Assembly: GCF_036669915.1 (NCBI RefSeq)
Contig: NC_089312.1
Span: forward strand, 4,043,938-4,107,937
Direction: 5' to 3'
From: Pocillopora verrucosa
Taxonomy: Eukaryota; Cnidaria; Anthozoa; Scleractinia; Pocilloporidae
Length of the DNA: 64,000 nt
Under the pieces are notes generated by a model. The model saw nothing but the letters and a program-made list of their open reading frames with translations, had not been told where the DNA came from and made no database searches. The translations under genes and the position numbers were made by a program. Positions 23,445 to 35,981 of the stretch are shown one piece after another (within the stretch, counting starts at the first letter, position 1; each line of letters starts with the position of its first letter).

Positions 23445-24395
23445 AATTTAACCCTGGGTTAGCGCTAATCGGCCTTCGAACAATTGGAGATTATTGGGGG
23501 AGGATAGGGATTTTGGATGGTACAAGAATTATTTTTTTGAATATTCTATTTTTTATATTTTTGGCTTTGCCCGACCCCCAAACCCTCTCCCCTAATCGCT
23601 TTTAGAATATAGGTCATCCCTACGGGGGTGAAAATGAAGTGCAGTAAAGGATTTGAAACCCAGACGAGCAGTTGATCGTGTAGTCTGATTTTCCAGTTGA
23701 GGGTTTTTTCTAAGAAGGACTGTCGTCGATGACAGTGAATAGGGACCTCAAGTAAACCACGACAGCGATGGCAATAAGGTCGCGGCAAAACGAAAGATCT
23801 AATGGACAGAACAATAGCTCAGCACGTGTGTTTTATAAACTTTGGACATCTCTTAGTCGTCTTCTGCAAAACTCCAAAAGTGCATGACCACGAGAAAGGA
23901 AACTACGACGGTAAATTATTTAAGTTTCTATTTAGAACTCAAAGCTGCCCTCATATATTTTCCTGAAGTTCAGGTTTGACACCGTTAGAGACGATTAACG
24001 CATCCACCCATTCGCGAAAATATTACCAAAAATATAAAGAATTTTTTCAAATCGAGGTTTTCTTCGGCCTTGTCGCCTTGACTGATCAAGGTCCCAATAA
24101 CTTCTCGACAAATTAGGCGACTAAATCATTAATCTACAGTAAAGCTTTTTTGTGTAAAATGCTTGAGGACGCCGTGTTTTTTCTGTCATTGCAAGTCAAT
24201 CGGCACCTTTTTTTCCCTCTCATCCGCTGTATTTGACCAGATTGGTCTGACAAGCGAGTTTTGTGAAGTTTCTTGTTCTTATTTTGGGTTCTCATAGCTT
24301 ATCGGGATGATAACCTATGTCCTCGGCTTTTACACTGATTCAACCCAAAAATACTATAATAGATACAAGTATACATGTACTTTCGGGTAAAAGTT

Positions 24396-25895
24396 TCACA
24401 AACTTGTCCCTGTACTTTTTTCTAGGTAATTACATAGTTCCGTCGTTGCAGCGTTTCCTTTATCTTGAGTTGACGATCTGATTTTTAGAGAAGTTAACCC
24501 CCAACTTTTGATGCTGGATAGTTGCCTCTCGATATCTGACCTTGTCACGGGCTGTGCCTTTCCCGTCACGCTAGAGTATGTTGAGGTGAAGAGATGTCTA
24601 AAGGCAGTCTTGAACTGTTTGTTCATTAGACCGTAGATGATTGGGTTGAGAACTGAATTAAAATAGTGAAGCGCTTTAGCCACCATTACAGCTCCTACTT
24701 GAATAGGACATGTACTACAACGAAAAGGAGTGATACTTACTGTAACGTAATTAATGCCTTTTGACAGAGTTACCACACAACTCATCGTCAGCCACCTTAA
24801 AGTCCGATCATTATTCTTCGCCTAGAGGATCGGAAGACCCCTCCCGCTCCCCCCCTGATTGGCAGTTAAATTAACAAAATTTGTAGAGTCTCCCTCTAAT
24901 ACTCTGTTAACGACGAATGCCCCCCCCCCCCAAAAAAAAAAAAACCATGAGATCTCCCCCCCACAAATCCTCCTCCAGCCAGGTGATAAATATAACTGGC
25001 TCCGGTTAACTGAAAATAAGAGGTGTAATATCTGTGGTCGGAAATTTGATCCCTCATGGGCCTTAGAATTTGCAAGGAGCAATTATGCATGATTTTGGAG
25101 TTACACAAATGACACAACTTACCGACAAAGAGCGTTAAAGAAATTTAGAAAGAAGAATGGGAACCAACAGAGCACAAAAGCCCCCATTACCACTCCTAGC
25201 GTCTTGGCAGCCTTCAGCTCTTTTGGGAGGCAGAACCTTTTGGTTTTTTCTCCAATCTTGAGTAGCATTTTCTTCGCCTGTGTACGAGAAACTCTGAAAA
25301 TCATAATGTAGGCGTAACTCATGATAAAAACAGGCGCGGCAAAACAGAGTGAAAACGCTGTCAACTGGTAAGCTGCTGAGAATGACATATCCCAGGTGAC
25401 CAGTTTGATGATGGTCATAGTCAGCGCGAAGGACCACGCTGCACAAATTGCTACACGTGTCTTGGGCGTGGTCACAATACTGTGGTACGTCAGCGGAGAA
25501 GAGATGCAGATGTAGCGCTCTATGCTGATAAGTAGAAGATGTGAGATGGAGGCCACACTGCATAAAATGTCCATCGACTGCCAGATCTTCTTTAGCCACA
25601 AGGAGAAAATCCATGGTGGCCCTGTTAACAGATATGCCGCCCAGACCGGCATGGAAAACATGGCGACTAGGATATCTGTTACTGCTAAGGACACAACCAA
25701 GTAATTGGTAACGTTGCGTAACTTCCGGAAAGAAATAAACGCCCGGATGACGAGCGAGTTGCCGAGAAGGGTAAGCAGAATGATGATAATCAGCAGGAAA
25801 GTGGATATAGATCTCACTGTGGAGTCAAATGGTTGCGTTTCGGCGATAGGGATTATTGTGGAGTTCGTTGCTATGGTTACCGTCGGGTTTGCCAT
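24396..25895 (-). CDS. class A GPCR 3, two exons split in the third extracellular loop
   Basis: Paralogue of GPCRs 1 and 2, on the opposite strand. Exon 1 is 25123-25895 (donor CG|GTAAGT, phase 2); the intron is 408 bp; exon 2 is 24396-24714 (acceptor TTTTCGTTGTAG). Spliced product 363 aa; the junction recreates C-R-T-C, a CxxC in ECL3. The uninterrupted frame otherwise stops one codon into the intron. Seen: NST sequon at Asn11, N46 (1.50), D74 (2.50), D109 (3.32), ERY at 126-128, TM6 CWFPFF, Y7.43, NPIIY and GLMNKQFKTAFRHLF helix 8. Odd: position 3.25 is Lys102 and ECL2 has no Cys; W7.40 is Ala. The C-terminus GTSL fits a class I PDZ ligand. Ligand unknown. The intron holds a C13/A13 homopolymer pair near 24920-24944. 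Confidence 0.92.
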
Positions 25896-26247
25896 GTCTG
25901 TGATCCTCTAACGAAGGATGTACAAACTCCAATATGTCTGAATTTGAAATATAACATAAATGAAACATTGGATAAAATTAAACCAAGAGCACTGATAATC
26001 ACAAGGGCTTTTCAGAGAAAAAGAAAATTTCTCGCGGAGTCAATGAAAGCGAAAAATTTAATTGTAACGAATGCCCACGTCGCTGCTAGGTTATGTTTTG
26101 GATTGAGTTGTGTTATTATTATGTTAAGTTTTTGGTTGAAAGTGTGGCACGAGTTTAGATTAATCACGAAAATAAGTAATTCAAGACCGTGGCGATCCCA
26201 GGTTGCTTTTAAAATTTAACTGGACAGTTTTCTATCAGATCCAGATG

Positions 26248-26356
26248 GTCTCAATGGGGTCAGCTGTAAACCGTTAGACAGCAAACACTTCGCTGTCAGG
26301 CGTGAAAATTGACATATTTTAACCTTTGGTCGTAAAAGGCATTACCCCATTGAGAC
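26248..26356. mobile_element. 109-bp MITE with 13-bp perfect inverted ends
   Basis: Ends GTCTCAATGGGGT (26248-26260) and ACCCCATTGAGAC (26344-26356) are perfect complements. The interior includes AACCGTTAGACAGC and AAATTGACATATTTTAACC, related in opposite orientation to 22108-22278. No coding capacity. Confidence 0.7.
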
Positions 26357-29196
26357 TTACCAATATGTTCGATCTGTATTACTATTAAGACTTCTCAAAA
26401 TCCCTCGCGGTGTTGGGAAATTGTGTTCTTTCTCTTCCTTTCGGTTCACCATTCGCATTTCAATTTGTATTAGGTGCTAATGTCCAGTAAGAAATTTGAA
26501 CAAATAAAAACTGTTATGAATCACGCACGTTTACACGGTATCAATCAAAACGACGAGTTTCTTGAATTTTAACAAGCTTGTGAGACAGAAAAGGACACTC
26601 TTCAGTCGCCATCGAAGGAAGAAGACGTCGTTCTGGGCATAATGACGTTCTTGGCATAAATAAATGTCTCTTCATCTGCCAATTCTCGAAAGAGCTTAGG
26701 AGTGAATCAAAAACCGGACTCTTCGTTTGTTGAGTTCATGTCATTGACATGAAAAATCCTGCTCCTGAATCAAAAAATAACAGTGCAACTTGCAACCACA
26801 AGTGGTAACCGTTCTACTCTAAAACGACTTTGGTGCAGGCGCTCAAGTTTAAGTTACCTTACTGGGATTAAAGCCCGATCGAATAATTTTTGTCCAAAGA
26901 CGTGTACATTTCCATAAGAAAAAAAAACCTATTTCTTCCATTTCAACGCCTAAAAGTAAAACATTTTAAAATAAATGAATTTTCATAATGACCGGTTTTC
27001 GTTTGATGTTCAAACCTAGTCGCAAAAATGAAATGAAATAAAATAAACAAGAACAACAAAGAAGGAAAAACATACGTATCGCCAAAACATAACACACATA
27101 TGAATTTGATTTGACTGAGATGCAGATGTCTCTCTTTCCAATTTCCCCAAGCGGGTCACGTCCTTGAATTAAGGCAGCGAGCGCTTTCACTGTTTCCTGA
27201 CTATCAATCCATTATTGATGCCATTTGCAGTTTCTAGTGCAATTTAGTGTACTTAAAAGTATTAGGCATTGAACATTCTTAGACCGACAATGAACACTGA
27301 TTGCATTTAATTGACAGGGCGTGATTCACAGAAAAGCCATGAACTCCGCAATTTGATACTTTATGAAAAGAAAATGCTTCCGTCGTGAATTTACATTTCA
27401 ACCGTCAAATGTCGGATATATCACTCCTGTATTTGCCAAAAACTAGAGTTACTTATTCATCAAACTCCTGGCTTGAATATCGTGAGTTATGTCACGAAAA
27501 AGTAATGGTTTCAAAAAATTATTGAAATATAGGATACACGAATAGAGTATCGATTTCGGCCAGTCGTTGTGTATAAATGCACGAAATGTGAGTTACTTCG
27601 TTAAAAAAATTATTTTGAAAGATCTAAATTTTCGTGTTTTGCTTTAAGTTAGGGCGCTAGAAATGAAGAGAAATTTTATCATGATTTGTAAACACCAGAT
27701 GACACTATTCACATGAAAAGGTAAATAGTTTACCATGTTTGGTGCTGGCGTTTTTTTGTTCAGCGGCCTCGTTCACAATCTTAATTTGAAACTGTTTTCT
27801 TTCGTGAAAAAAAAAAAAAAAAAATTCGGCAACAATCATATGGCATGCATCGAGTTGGGTTCATATCTGCACTCAAAAATCGTTTTCAATCAGTCTTTGG
27901 CGACCACTTACTATTTTAAGTTTCATGGTGCTAATGTATGCTGTTGGAAGCTTGCCGAAAATTTGATTAAGCAGATACTGTGCATGCACTAAAGTATATG
28001 ATCAAAAATACATTTTTTCTAAATGTTTTTCAAGGCAACTCTCAGCGTTTTCTAAATACTTATGTCCGAGTCCTTACCCGCCAAGTAATGGTGTAGCAGT
28101 CTTAATCAAAATATCTTACTTTTTCTAAGGTGTTTTAGAGTGAGGCAAAAGCTTTGTGGTGATCTATTTCTTTTCAAGATTTTTATAGCTGCGCTCCTTA
28201 CATATCATAACAAAGTTTCCGTTTAGTTTGTTTTGTTCACGAGGGTGAATTTCAACATGGATTTCGTGGAGAGGGAATAAACAAATGGTTTCTCAAACTT
28301 ACCTAAATCTTGGATCGATTCTAAATTTTAAATCGTGACTTTAGTAAAATCTGTCCGGACAATCAATTGACCATGTGTGCTGTGGCAGTTTTGATCTGAA
28401 GGTTAAGTGATCCTCACTAAATCCAATGCTCATTTGAATCTCTTGCAGATTTTCCCAATCGATCTTTTCAAAAAACACTTTTAAAATCACACATGCATGT
28501 CACGTATAAACCGCAGCTAAATTTCCTCAGGGTTTTCCGGCCGTCAAAAGCATGAAAAATCATTGATTCTCATTAACATACGTCAATCTTTCAAATATTA
28601 AAGAAACCTTTCTAACCTCACACGATTTTTTATTGGCTTTGATATGAAACTGACAAAACGTGGTGAATTCTAACTGCAAATTAACATAGTACATGTTCTA
28701 AGGATCCATTTCAGTCATCTGGTTCACTACGAAATAATCATCTTTATCATTTGTACACGCATATCTGTCACACCATTTGCGATTAAAAAGAAAATCGTTT
28801 TATTTATCTGAAAGCCAAGAATCGATATCTTAGGTAAAGTAGCCAGTTTCGTGTAGTTTGTGTGCAGTTCAATCTATACTACAGCTGTAATGTCACTTGC
28901 GCAAAAAATACAACAAGCGAGAAGCAATTGCTAGGTTTATCATGATCCTGTTCAACATTACCAAAGCCTCTTTTACAAGTGTTATTGACAATGCTTATGT
29001 TTCGGTGCTTAAAAATGTCCATGATTTGGCAAGTTTTCCTGGCCTGTCTTGTCCTTGGTGTCTTTAAGAGAAAACTTCGACCTATTTCAACTGACAACAA
29101 AGGTTATTCTTGGCAAATCACGTGGACAATTTTCAAACAATACATTTTCAGTTAGAAAAGTGAGCCTACCATAACCTGACATTTTTTTTTTTTCAG

Positions 29197-29215
29197 TTTT
29201 GCCTCTTCCATATGG
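29197..29215 (+). other. candidate 19-nt micro-exon
   Basis: TTTTGCCTCTTCCATATGG is preceded by a 13-T tract plus CAG and followed by GTAAGT, so both splice sites are near consensus. I could not connect it to another exon, so it may be a chance match or part of a long-intron or non-coding transcript. Confidence 0.15.
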
Positions 29216-29274
29216 GTAAGTCTTTTTATTGACTCTTGTTAGGCATTAATTTTATTTTTCAAGTGCTCATATTC

Positions 29275-29357
29275 AAACAATGACACAAACTTTTTTTTAA
29301 TTTTTTTTTTTTAATTAAAAAAAAAAAAAAAAAAAAAAAAAACAATGACACAAACTT
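29275..29357. mobile_element. retroposition-like insertion: T/A homopolymer core with 18-bp target-site duplication
   Basis: AAACAATGACACAAACTT occurs at 29275-29292 and exactly again at 29340-29357. Between them are 47 nt made only of T and A: a T-run, AA, a T12 run, AATT and a long A-run. A target-site duplication of this length plus a terminal A-tract is what LINE-type reverse transcription leaves, but here almost no body was inserted. Confidence 0.65.
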
Positions 29358-32300
29358 ATTTACACTCTGGACACTGGAAAAAAAGGAACTTGCTAACATG
29401 TTTTTTGAACACTGTGCTTAGGGAAAAAATTGCATGCTAACCTTGTGAACTATGAATGACAATCGGTTTATGGTGAAAAAATTTCAGAATTAAATGACCG
29501 AGTGGTCCCAATTCAAAATTCAAACGCAAACATTAATAGCCGCTATTTTGTCACTAAATTGTTAATGAATTCTAACCTATAACGTTTTGTTTTAAAGACT
29601 GTAAAATTGACTAAAGCAAATTAGCGCTTTCTGGAACGAATTAGGAAATGGAACTCAGCTTTGTCTAGTCAGTTCCTCGAATCTGTTTGTTGAAGTTTTC
29701 TTCAATCATTTTCCCATGGCGTGGGAGAATTATTAGGAAGTTACGAATGAGGCACTAATTAACTGGGGTTGTTTGTTTGCAATAGTTAGAAAAGCAAAAC
29801 TTCTTTCTGTCTGAGCAAATGTTTCCTTAACACAAGGCGTTTTGTGATGTAAATTCCATGATTTGCAGCTTTTTTCTTCGTGCTCACGAAAAACAAAAGT
29901 ACCAATGAAAACCATGCCATTTTACAGTATTTCGTTTCGAATCCATAGTTTTTGTCATTTATTGTTTAGAATTGTAAGTGAAAATTGAGAGGATTATATG
30001 CAACCCCTGTATATTGTGGCAGACTAGAATTCTTGTTTTAATTTTTTGGCAAACGAAATTAAAAGTCGCTCATTTTTCAAAGCGATAACATCTCCAAGCG
30101 TTTGAAACTTCTTTAATTTTCGAAAAATCACTATTTGTTTTTGTGCCGCTTTAGTTTACAATCACCGTTTCAAATTTTTGGGAATCAAAGAAACGAGATA
30201 AGTTATAGCTCGTTTGGCACGAATCTTTATTCCTCCGACAGTTGCATTTTTATATGATTTGTCGACTATCATATTTATTTATTCCGTTCTTGGCTTCCTT
30301 TTCAGTGTTGCCCATTAATTTTGCAGACCAGACCCTCTAGTTGTATTGTATGTTACGATTTTCGTGTTATTTTTTGATTTGCACCTGTAATGCAGCTGCG
30401 CTGATTTGCTTTAGCTTGAAATGTTCCCTGGTTCAAAATGAAAATATATTTAGATTGATAAATACTCAATTCATTTGGCATGCCTGTCTTTCTTCTTGAA
30501 ATTTAACTGTAGTGGGTCTAGTGGGTGACTTATTTCTTAGCAGTTTATTTAATCATTAATTTTAGCTATAATTGTGTCTTTCACTGCTTTCTGACTCTTG
30601 TTTCGCAACTGCAGTTTCAGCTTAACACTTAAGGGTCTTTGAAGTTAGTTCGTAAACAGACACATTAAAGAGCCGACTCATATTCGATTTTACTAAATAT
30701 CCAGCTCGTTGGCCGGCAAGGAATCTTTTGTTTCCATTTCATTACTGCCGAAAAAAAATGAAACCACCATGATTGAAATAGCAAAAAAAGATATCCCGAA
30801 TCTTTAAATCCAAGATTGCATGATGCTTGGACTGTTTCAAGAGTTTCTCGATATCTCGTTCGATTAATCGAGTTAATGCAGTCGGCTATCGTTTATGCGC
30901 GGACTCATGAGACATCGTTAATTCTTTTCTACTTCTAACACAATCGCTTTCCTATAATAATTTTCTACCATAACTTGCGATACTGCGGAATAATCCACAG
31001 TCTAACATATTCTCCCCACTAACCTGAAAGATTTTTAATCGGCGTTGTGCCTTGTTGTTAATTAACGGGCCAGTAAATCGACTGATTGAAATAATTTACT
31101 AGGCCAAACTTTGATGGCTTGCACGGGATCAAAGCAGTTCGTCCTTGTTCTGAGCGCCGACTTTTCGCAGACTGTATGACAATTTCGACACCTGCGTTTA
31201 ACCCAAAGACGAAACAGCTTGAGGGAAATGATTCTTTGTTTCTGTGGGACTTTTATGGCTTTTTTTATATCCTTCGAAAAGCTTCCAACTGTGATCTCCA
31301 CTCGACTATTTGAAGTTTTCGGGCGAAACTCGTTTAAGGCAAACAGGTGCAGAGTTTGTTTTTGATGAGCGAAAATTGTCGGCCCACAACTTGACGTGCA
31401 CATTTCTGAGCTAAAAATTTACATAACAGTTCCAATTAATCCAAGCAGGATCTTACATATTCTGCTTTATATATATATATTTTTTATACAATTAAGTGTG
31501 ACCAAAAAATATTTGCCCAGTATCTCACAAAGAACTTAATCGTTCCCTACAGTTGCTAAGCTTTTAAACGAATTTGTGGTCGTGCTTTTTACAAAGCACG
31601 GGGATTTTAGGTTAAAATTTTTAATTAGGCCCGGATAAGTTTCGTCGAAAACATTATCTTCTCAAATTGTGTTTTTATATTTCAAACAACCGAAGTGATG
31701 AGAAGGAGTCCGATGTAATTATCAAACAGAAAATTTCAAAACAACTTTTAATCGTTCCTGTTGTTTCATAATGTTTGCAGAAATAGACTCAGTTTATCTG
31801 TGAAGTATTTCTAACAATTTTACCTAAGTAAACTGACGCAGATTAATAATGTTTGAGGCCAATTTCTTTCTCTTGGTCCGCTCTGAAAGTAGTTGTACAA
31901 AGTATTTATCTTGGAGTATGATCTTTTGTTATTAGTTTTTTGGTTTTTTGTTTTTGTGAAATCTCCTTTTTTAAGATCTATTCTCTAGACTTTTTTTTAA
32001 ACATTCGAATCACTCGACTTTCAAGAGCTTTCAGCAGATGTGGATAGCTCTTGAAACAAGCCTTTGTAGCGGTTCAACTGTTTTTGGTAACGAAGGATCA
32101 CATAAATTATCAGATTACCTTATTTCGATAAGAGATTCCTGTCTTACGAAAATTGCTTGAGGGTCGATGAAGTACTACAATTTTCTGATCAACTGAGGTG
32201 AGTTAAAATAATTAAAGAAGTCAATATAACAAACTTATTTGTTCAGCTGGGAGCAGCTTGCAATGTTTTCGCGGGCGTTCGAAAAGTATCTCCAGGATGA

Positions 32301-32457
32301 AAAACTTGCGGGAAGCATGGGGAGAAATGATATGACGGACTCCACAGGGACTCCACTATATTCTCAGTTTCCTTTATCCTGACAATCCTCGAGGGTAAAA
32401 ACACACTATAGACAAACTGAACCTACATTGAGCAGTCACCGACGAGGAATGGCAGCT

Positions 32458-32835
32458 GACCGTTTAATACCGACAGAAGAGAGGTAAGGCAGAAAACGCT
32501 AAAAAAGTGCCATAATTGACCAATAGTGTACAAAAGCTTGCTAAAAAATGCTACTAACACTGATTTTGGGGGAGAAACATGGATTTAATTTTACTTCAAA
32601 GATTATTCTTAGTTTTATTTGTGTAGTTCCGTTTTAAATGACCGTTCAGTACAGGTGGAAGACAATACAAACAGGCCATTGGGACTCACCCATAGGTGAT
32701 CACTAGCGCCTCATAAAGGTGACCGCCCAAAAGAGATGAAAATGACAGTGATTAAGGAAAATAATAATTCGGAACTATGACAACCGAGCACTTACTACAG
32801 GGTGACCGCTTAATACTGTGCCGCTTAATACAGGT
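32458..32835. repeat. region of recurring GACCGNTTAATAC motifs
   Basis: GACCGTTTAATACC (32458), GACCGTTCAGTACAGG (32640), GTGACCGCCC (about 32720), GTGACCGCTTAATACTG (32803) and GCCGCTTAATACAGG (32820) recur, with unrelated sequence between. Probably pieces of one degraded dispersed repeat. No frame of interest. Confidence 0.4.
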
Positions 32836-33484
32836 TCGACTGAAGAAGGGGTCGCGGTGACACCGGTTGCGAACCGATTATTAGGCTAGGGGGTTTTAGA
32901 CTCCCGCGGCGGACTCCGTCGAAAATGAGGGACGGATCGAAGTCTAAACTATAGATAGCAGTGATAAACTGGTGAAACCAGTTAATTCCAATGTTACAGT
33001 CGTTCGCGTTGTAGTTTTAGTGATGGCAATATTTTTTGGTGGGTTACGTTAGCAGTACTTTTAAGGAATTTAGTTGGTCGTCTGAGAATATGCGCACAGC
33101 GCACTATGTCGCACGTTGACATTAGGGCTCAGCGTAATTCGTATGGATTTGTCAGCCTAGCACGGTTGGCTGAATGATGCTCTACAGTCGATATGAAGGT
33201 GTCAACTTTTCTTCTAGTTTTCCGGTATGGGGCATCACGTATACAAAATGTCAAGACATTTTTATTTTCTCTTATCTTAAACACAAGTTTAACATTCTAA
33301 CAAGACTCCATCTTCCGGCTCAATTTTTGACTGCAATCATAGGCTAAGAAATAGCAGTTGAAAAAAAATTCAAAACAACAGTTATAGTGTAGAATATCCA
33401 TATTTCCGAGTATTAAGTACTGCTATAGAAAAGAAACATTGTATTCTTCTAAGAAAAATATATTTCATCGCTCGTCATCCATGT

Positions 33485-35981
33485 TTAGTCGTCCTTTGCG
33501 CCATGTTTAATTGTTTTAACAAAGTCCAGATAGTTGAAGTTTCCATCGTCGTCAGCGTTCGCTAGACGGAACATCTCATCACATTCATCGTCTGAGAACC
33601 TTAAAGAAAGCGTGACAGTCACGGATCAGTAACGCAACGTGGACGATGTTTTCTTTTTAAATTTTTTATCATCCTCCTTTTAAAGAAAAATACCCAAGGA
33701 CGAAATTCCTAGAATTAAATTTTCTTGCATTGCTAGAGCAGTGTATACAGCTTGACTACCTTTGACCGTTTGTATTTTTGTGTGTGAGAGATAACTTGCG
33801 TTACTCGTTCTGAAAGGAAAAGAAAGGAGTTACTGAGTAAACATTATGGGAAATTCTTTTTCTTGAGAACACGGGATACTGAATTTAACAGACATGGAAC
33901 AAATAGAGTGTTGTCAATGTAAATGTATATTCTAGACACGATACCAATTGTTTTATTCTTTTATAAATTTCATTTATTGATCCGCAACCCGATTTAACTG
34001 TCTACATGATGACAGATATTTATCAAATTGACGCTAGGTGTTTCGACGCTGTTGTTTACAACTGTTCATGCTTGTAGACGAATTTGGTGTCAACGATATG
34101 CATTCGTTTTCTGGTTAATATTAATTGCACACCTTAACCAAAAATTCACCTATATCTCACAAAAAATCTTAATGCCAAAACATAAAATCCCTATAGGGTT
34201 AAATACATTCGCTGTCGCACTGGGACATCTTGCTGAGAGTGTAATCTTTGAGTGCGAGTTGTCTGTCGAAAAATCTGCGATTACGATGAAGGTTAGCGAA
34301 AAGTAGCGACACGAAATGCAATACCCTGGCTATTCTCGACGCAAAGAGAGAGAATTTAGTCAATAAGCTAAGTGGATTTCGTTTAACTTGGCAACATAAC
34401 AAGTCAACCACCAGAAACCGGTGGCCACTTGATTTATCATAAGCAGTTTCCTGAGGCGTAACCTATTGTTGCTCACCTTACCTAAAACGCTTGAAATTTT
34501 TGTTTTCCACCACAGATTATGAGATTAACTCCTATTTTTTGCGCTTGGTTTATTCAGCGCAGAATTTTTTTGTTAACGGGTCTCACCTCCAGCTTTACTA
34601 CGCAGTTCGCACGCAAATGTGTTTAACTCCTGCGAAGCTTGCAACTTTATTAATTACAGATTTTAACTCTCTATCAAATCGCTTCAGCTTTTGTATAAGG
34701 CTTATGCAATTTTCTGTTTCAATCTAAGGCGAGACATATCTTACCCTGTTACAGTCTTAAGACTTTCAGCTTTAGCTTTAGATAGCGAGGGAGAAGAAAC
34801 TATTAAGAAAATTCCTAACTCAGACCAATTTCACGGTCACTGCCCGCGTGAAAAAATACTTATTCAAATACTTCATTCTACGCGGCAGTCATCTTTTATT
34901 TTCGCTAAAATACCTAAAATACTTTGTTCTTCCTACATGTTGTTAGTGGTAGGGTCTACGTCAATAAACTGATAGCCCCTCAATAACTAAAACTTCGCAT
35001 TTTCAAATCCCTTTCGGCGGCTTGGCCAGAGTTACTGCAACGCGCGTGTTCGTGGAATCGTGCATGTTAGGGGAATCGTGCGTGCTCGCTCCTCGAAGTA
35101 GGCTCCGATTTCTCGGTGAAAACTTTTAAGATAAAGAATTGTCACTACCCTGGTTTTCAACTGCCCAAGAACAAGAGTCCCCTGTGTCAGTGAGCTAACA
35201 GGTCAGGGGACTCGTAAAACGGACTGGTGCCAACTCTTATTCCTGAATCAATTTTTGGAATTCTGGGCCCTTGTGATTGATTGAAAAGGAGAAATCGTCA
35301 CTCTTTCACCATAGGGTGCTACAATAGCTAAACAATCATAGAAAAACTACTAAGTATATATACTTCGCATCTTGATTGAGATTCCTGATTCAGGCGTTTA
35401 TGGAACGAAATTCACCAAATCAAGGGAGATCTGATCGTAGACAAGCCATATATACCCGAAATAACAAAGTACCTCTTACCCGTACGGGGAAGGCCTCTTC
35501 CTTCCCGACTCTTTGTCTGCATAATCTATAAGGATTAAGTGCTATAAATAATTTGATATTTCACGTATATCTAATCTTACCTTTCTCCCATTCCCATCAA
35601 TAAGGGTCGGAGCTTATCCTCGTTCAGTACTCCCTTGCCATCCATATCAAACGAGGCGAATGCATTTCGGATCATATCCTCAGGGTCTGTACCATTCAGT
35701 TTCTCGCCCATCAGCGTCAGGAACATGGTGAAATTCAACGGCCCGGACGCTTCGTTCAACATGTCCTCGATGTAATCGTTAGACTCTTCCTTACCCAGCG
35801 AGTTAAACATATCCTTCAGATCGGTATCCTTGATGAATCCATCGCGATCTTGGTCGATCATGCTGAACGCTTCTTTGAACTCCTGAATCTGCTGCTGATC
35901 GAACATGGCAAACACGTTGGAAGTTGCTCTCTGGGCCTTCTTCTTGGAACCAGCCTTTTTTGATTTTGTTTTACCGGACAT
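33485..35981 (-). CDS. myosin regulatory light chain, copy B
   Basis: EF-hand light chain that binds the myosin II heavy-chain neck and is switched on by phosphorylation near the N-terminus. Exon 1 is 35581-35981 (401 nt, donor AAAG|GTAAGA, phase 2); the intron is 1981 bp; exon 2 is 33485-33599 (acceptor CTTTCTTTAAG). Product 171 aa, normal for the family. Seen: basic Lys-rich N-terminus, phosphosite QRATSNVF with both Thr20 and Ser21 kept, first EF-hand loop [12 protein letters not shown] (the divalent-cation loop), later EF hands degenerate as usual, C-terminal [17 protein letters not shown]. Tandem duplicate of copy A with identical exon lengths and intron phase. Non-muscle/smooth type (MYL9/MYL12-like). 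Confidence 0.95.

Larger units (their letters stand above)
21565..24395. other. repeat-rich intergenic DNA
   Basis: No gene. It holds MITE copies at 21900-22107, 22108-22278, 22458-22642 and 23240-23444, annotated separately. The remainder shows nothing recognisable. Confidence 0.5.
25896..33484. other. long non-coding stretch between GPCR 3 and the light-chain genes
   Basis: No gene supported over 7.5 kb. Contains a 109-bp MITE (26248), an A-run at 27808-27827, a candidate micro-exon (29197), a poly(T)/poly(A) insertion with a target-site duplication (29275), a TA microsatellite near 31470 and a region of recurring GACCG(C/T)TTAATA motifs (32458-32835). TTTATT at 33261-33266, read on the minus strand, is a possible polyadenylation signal for light chain B. 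Confidence 0.5.
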
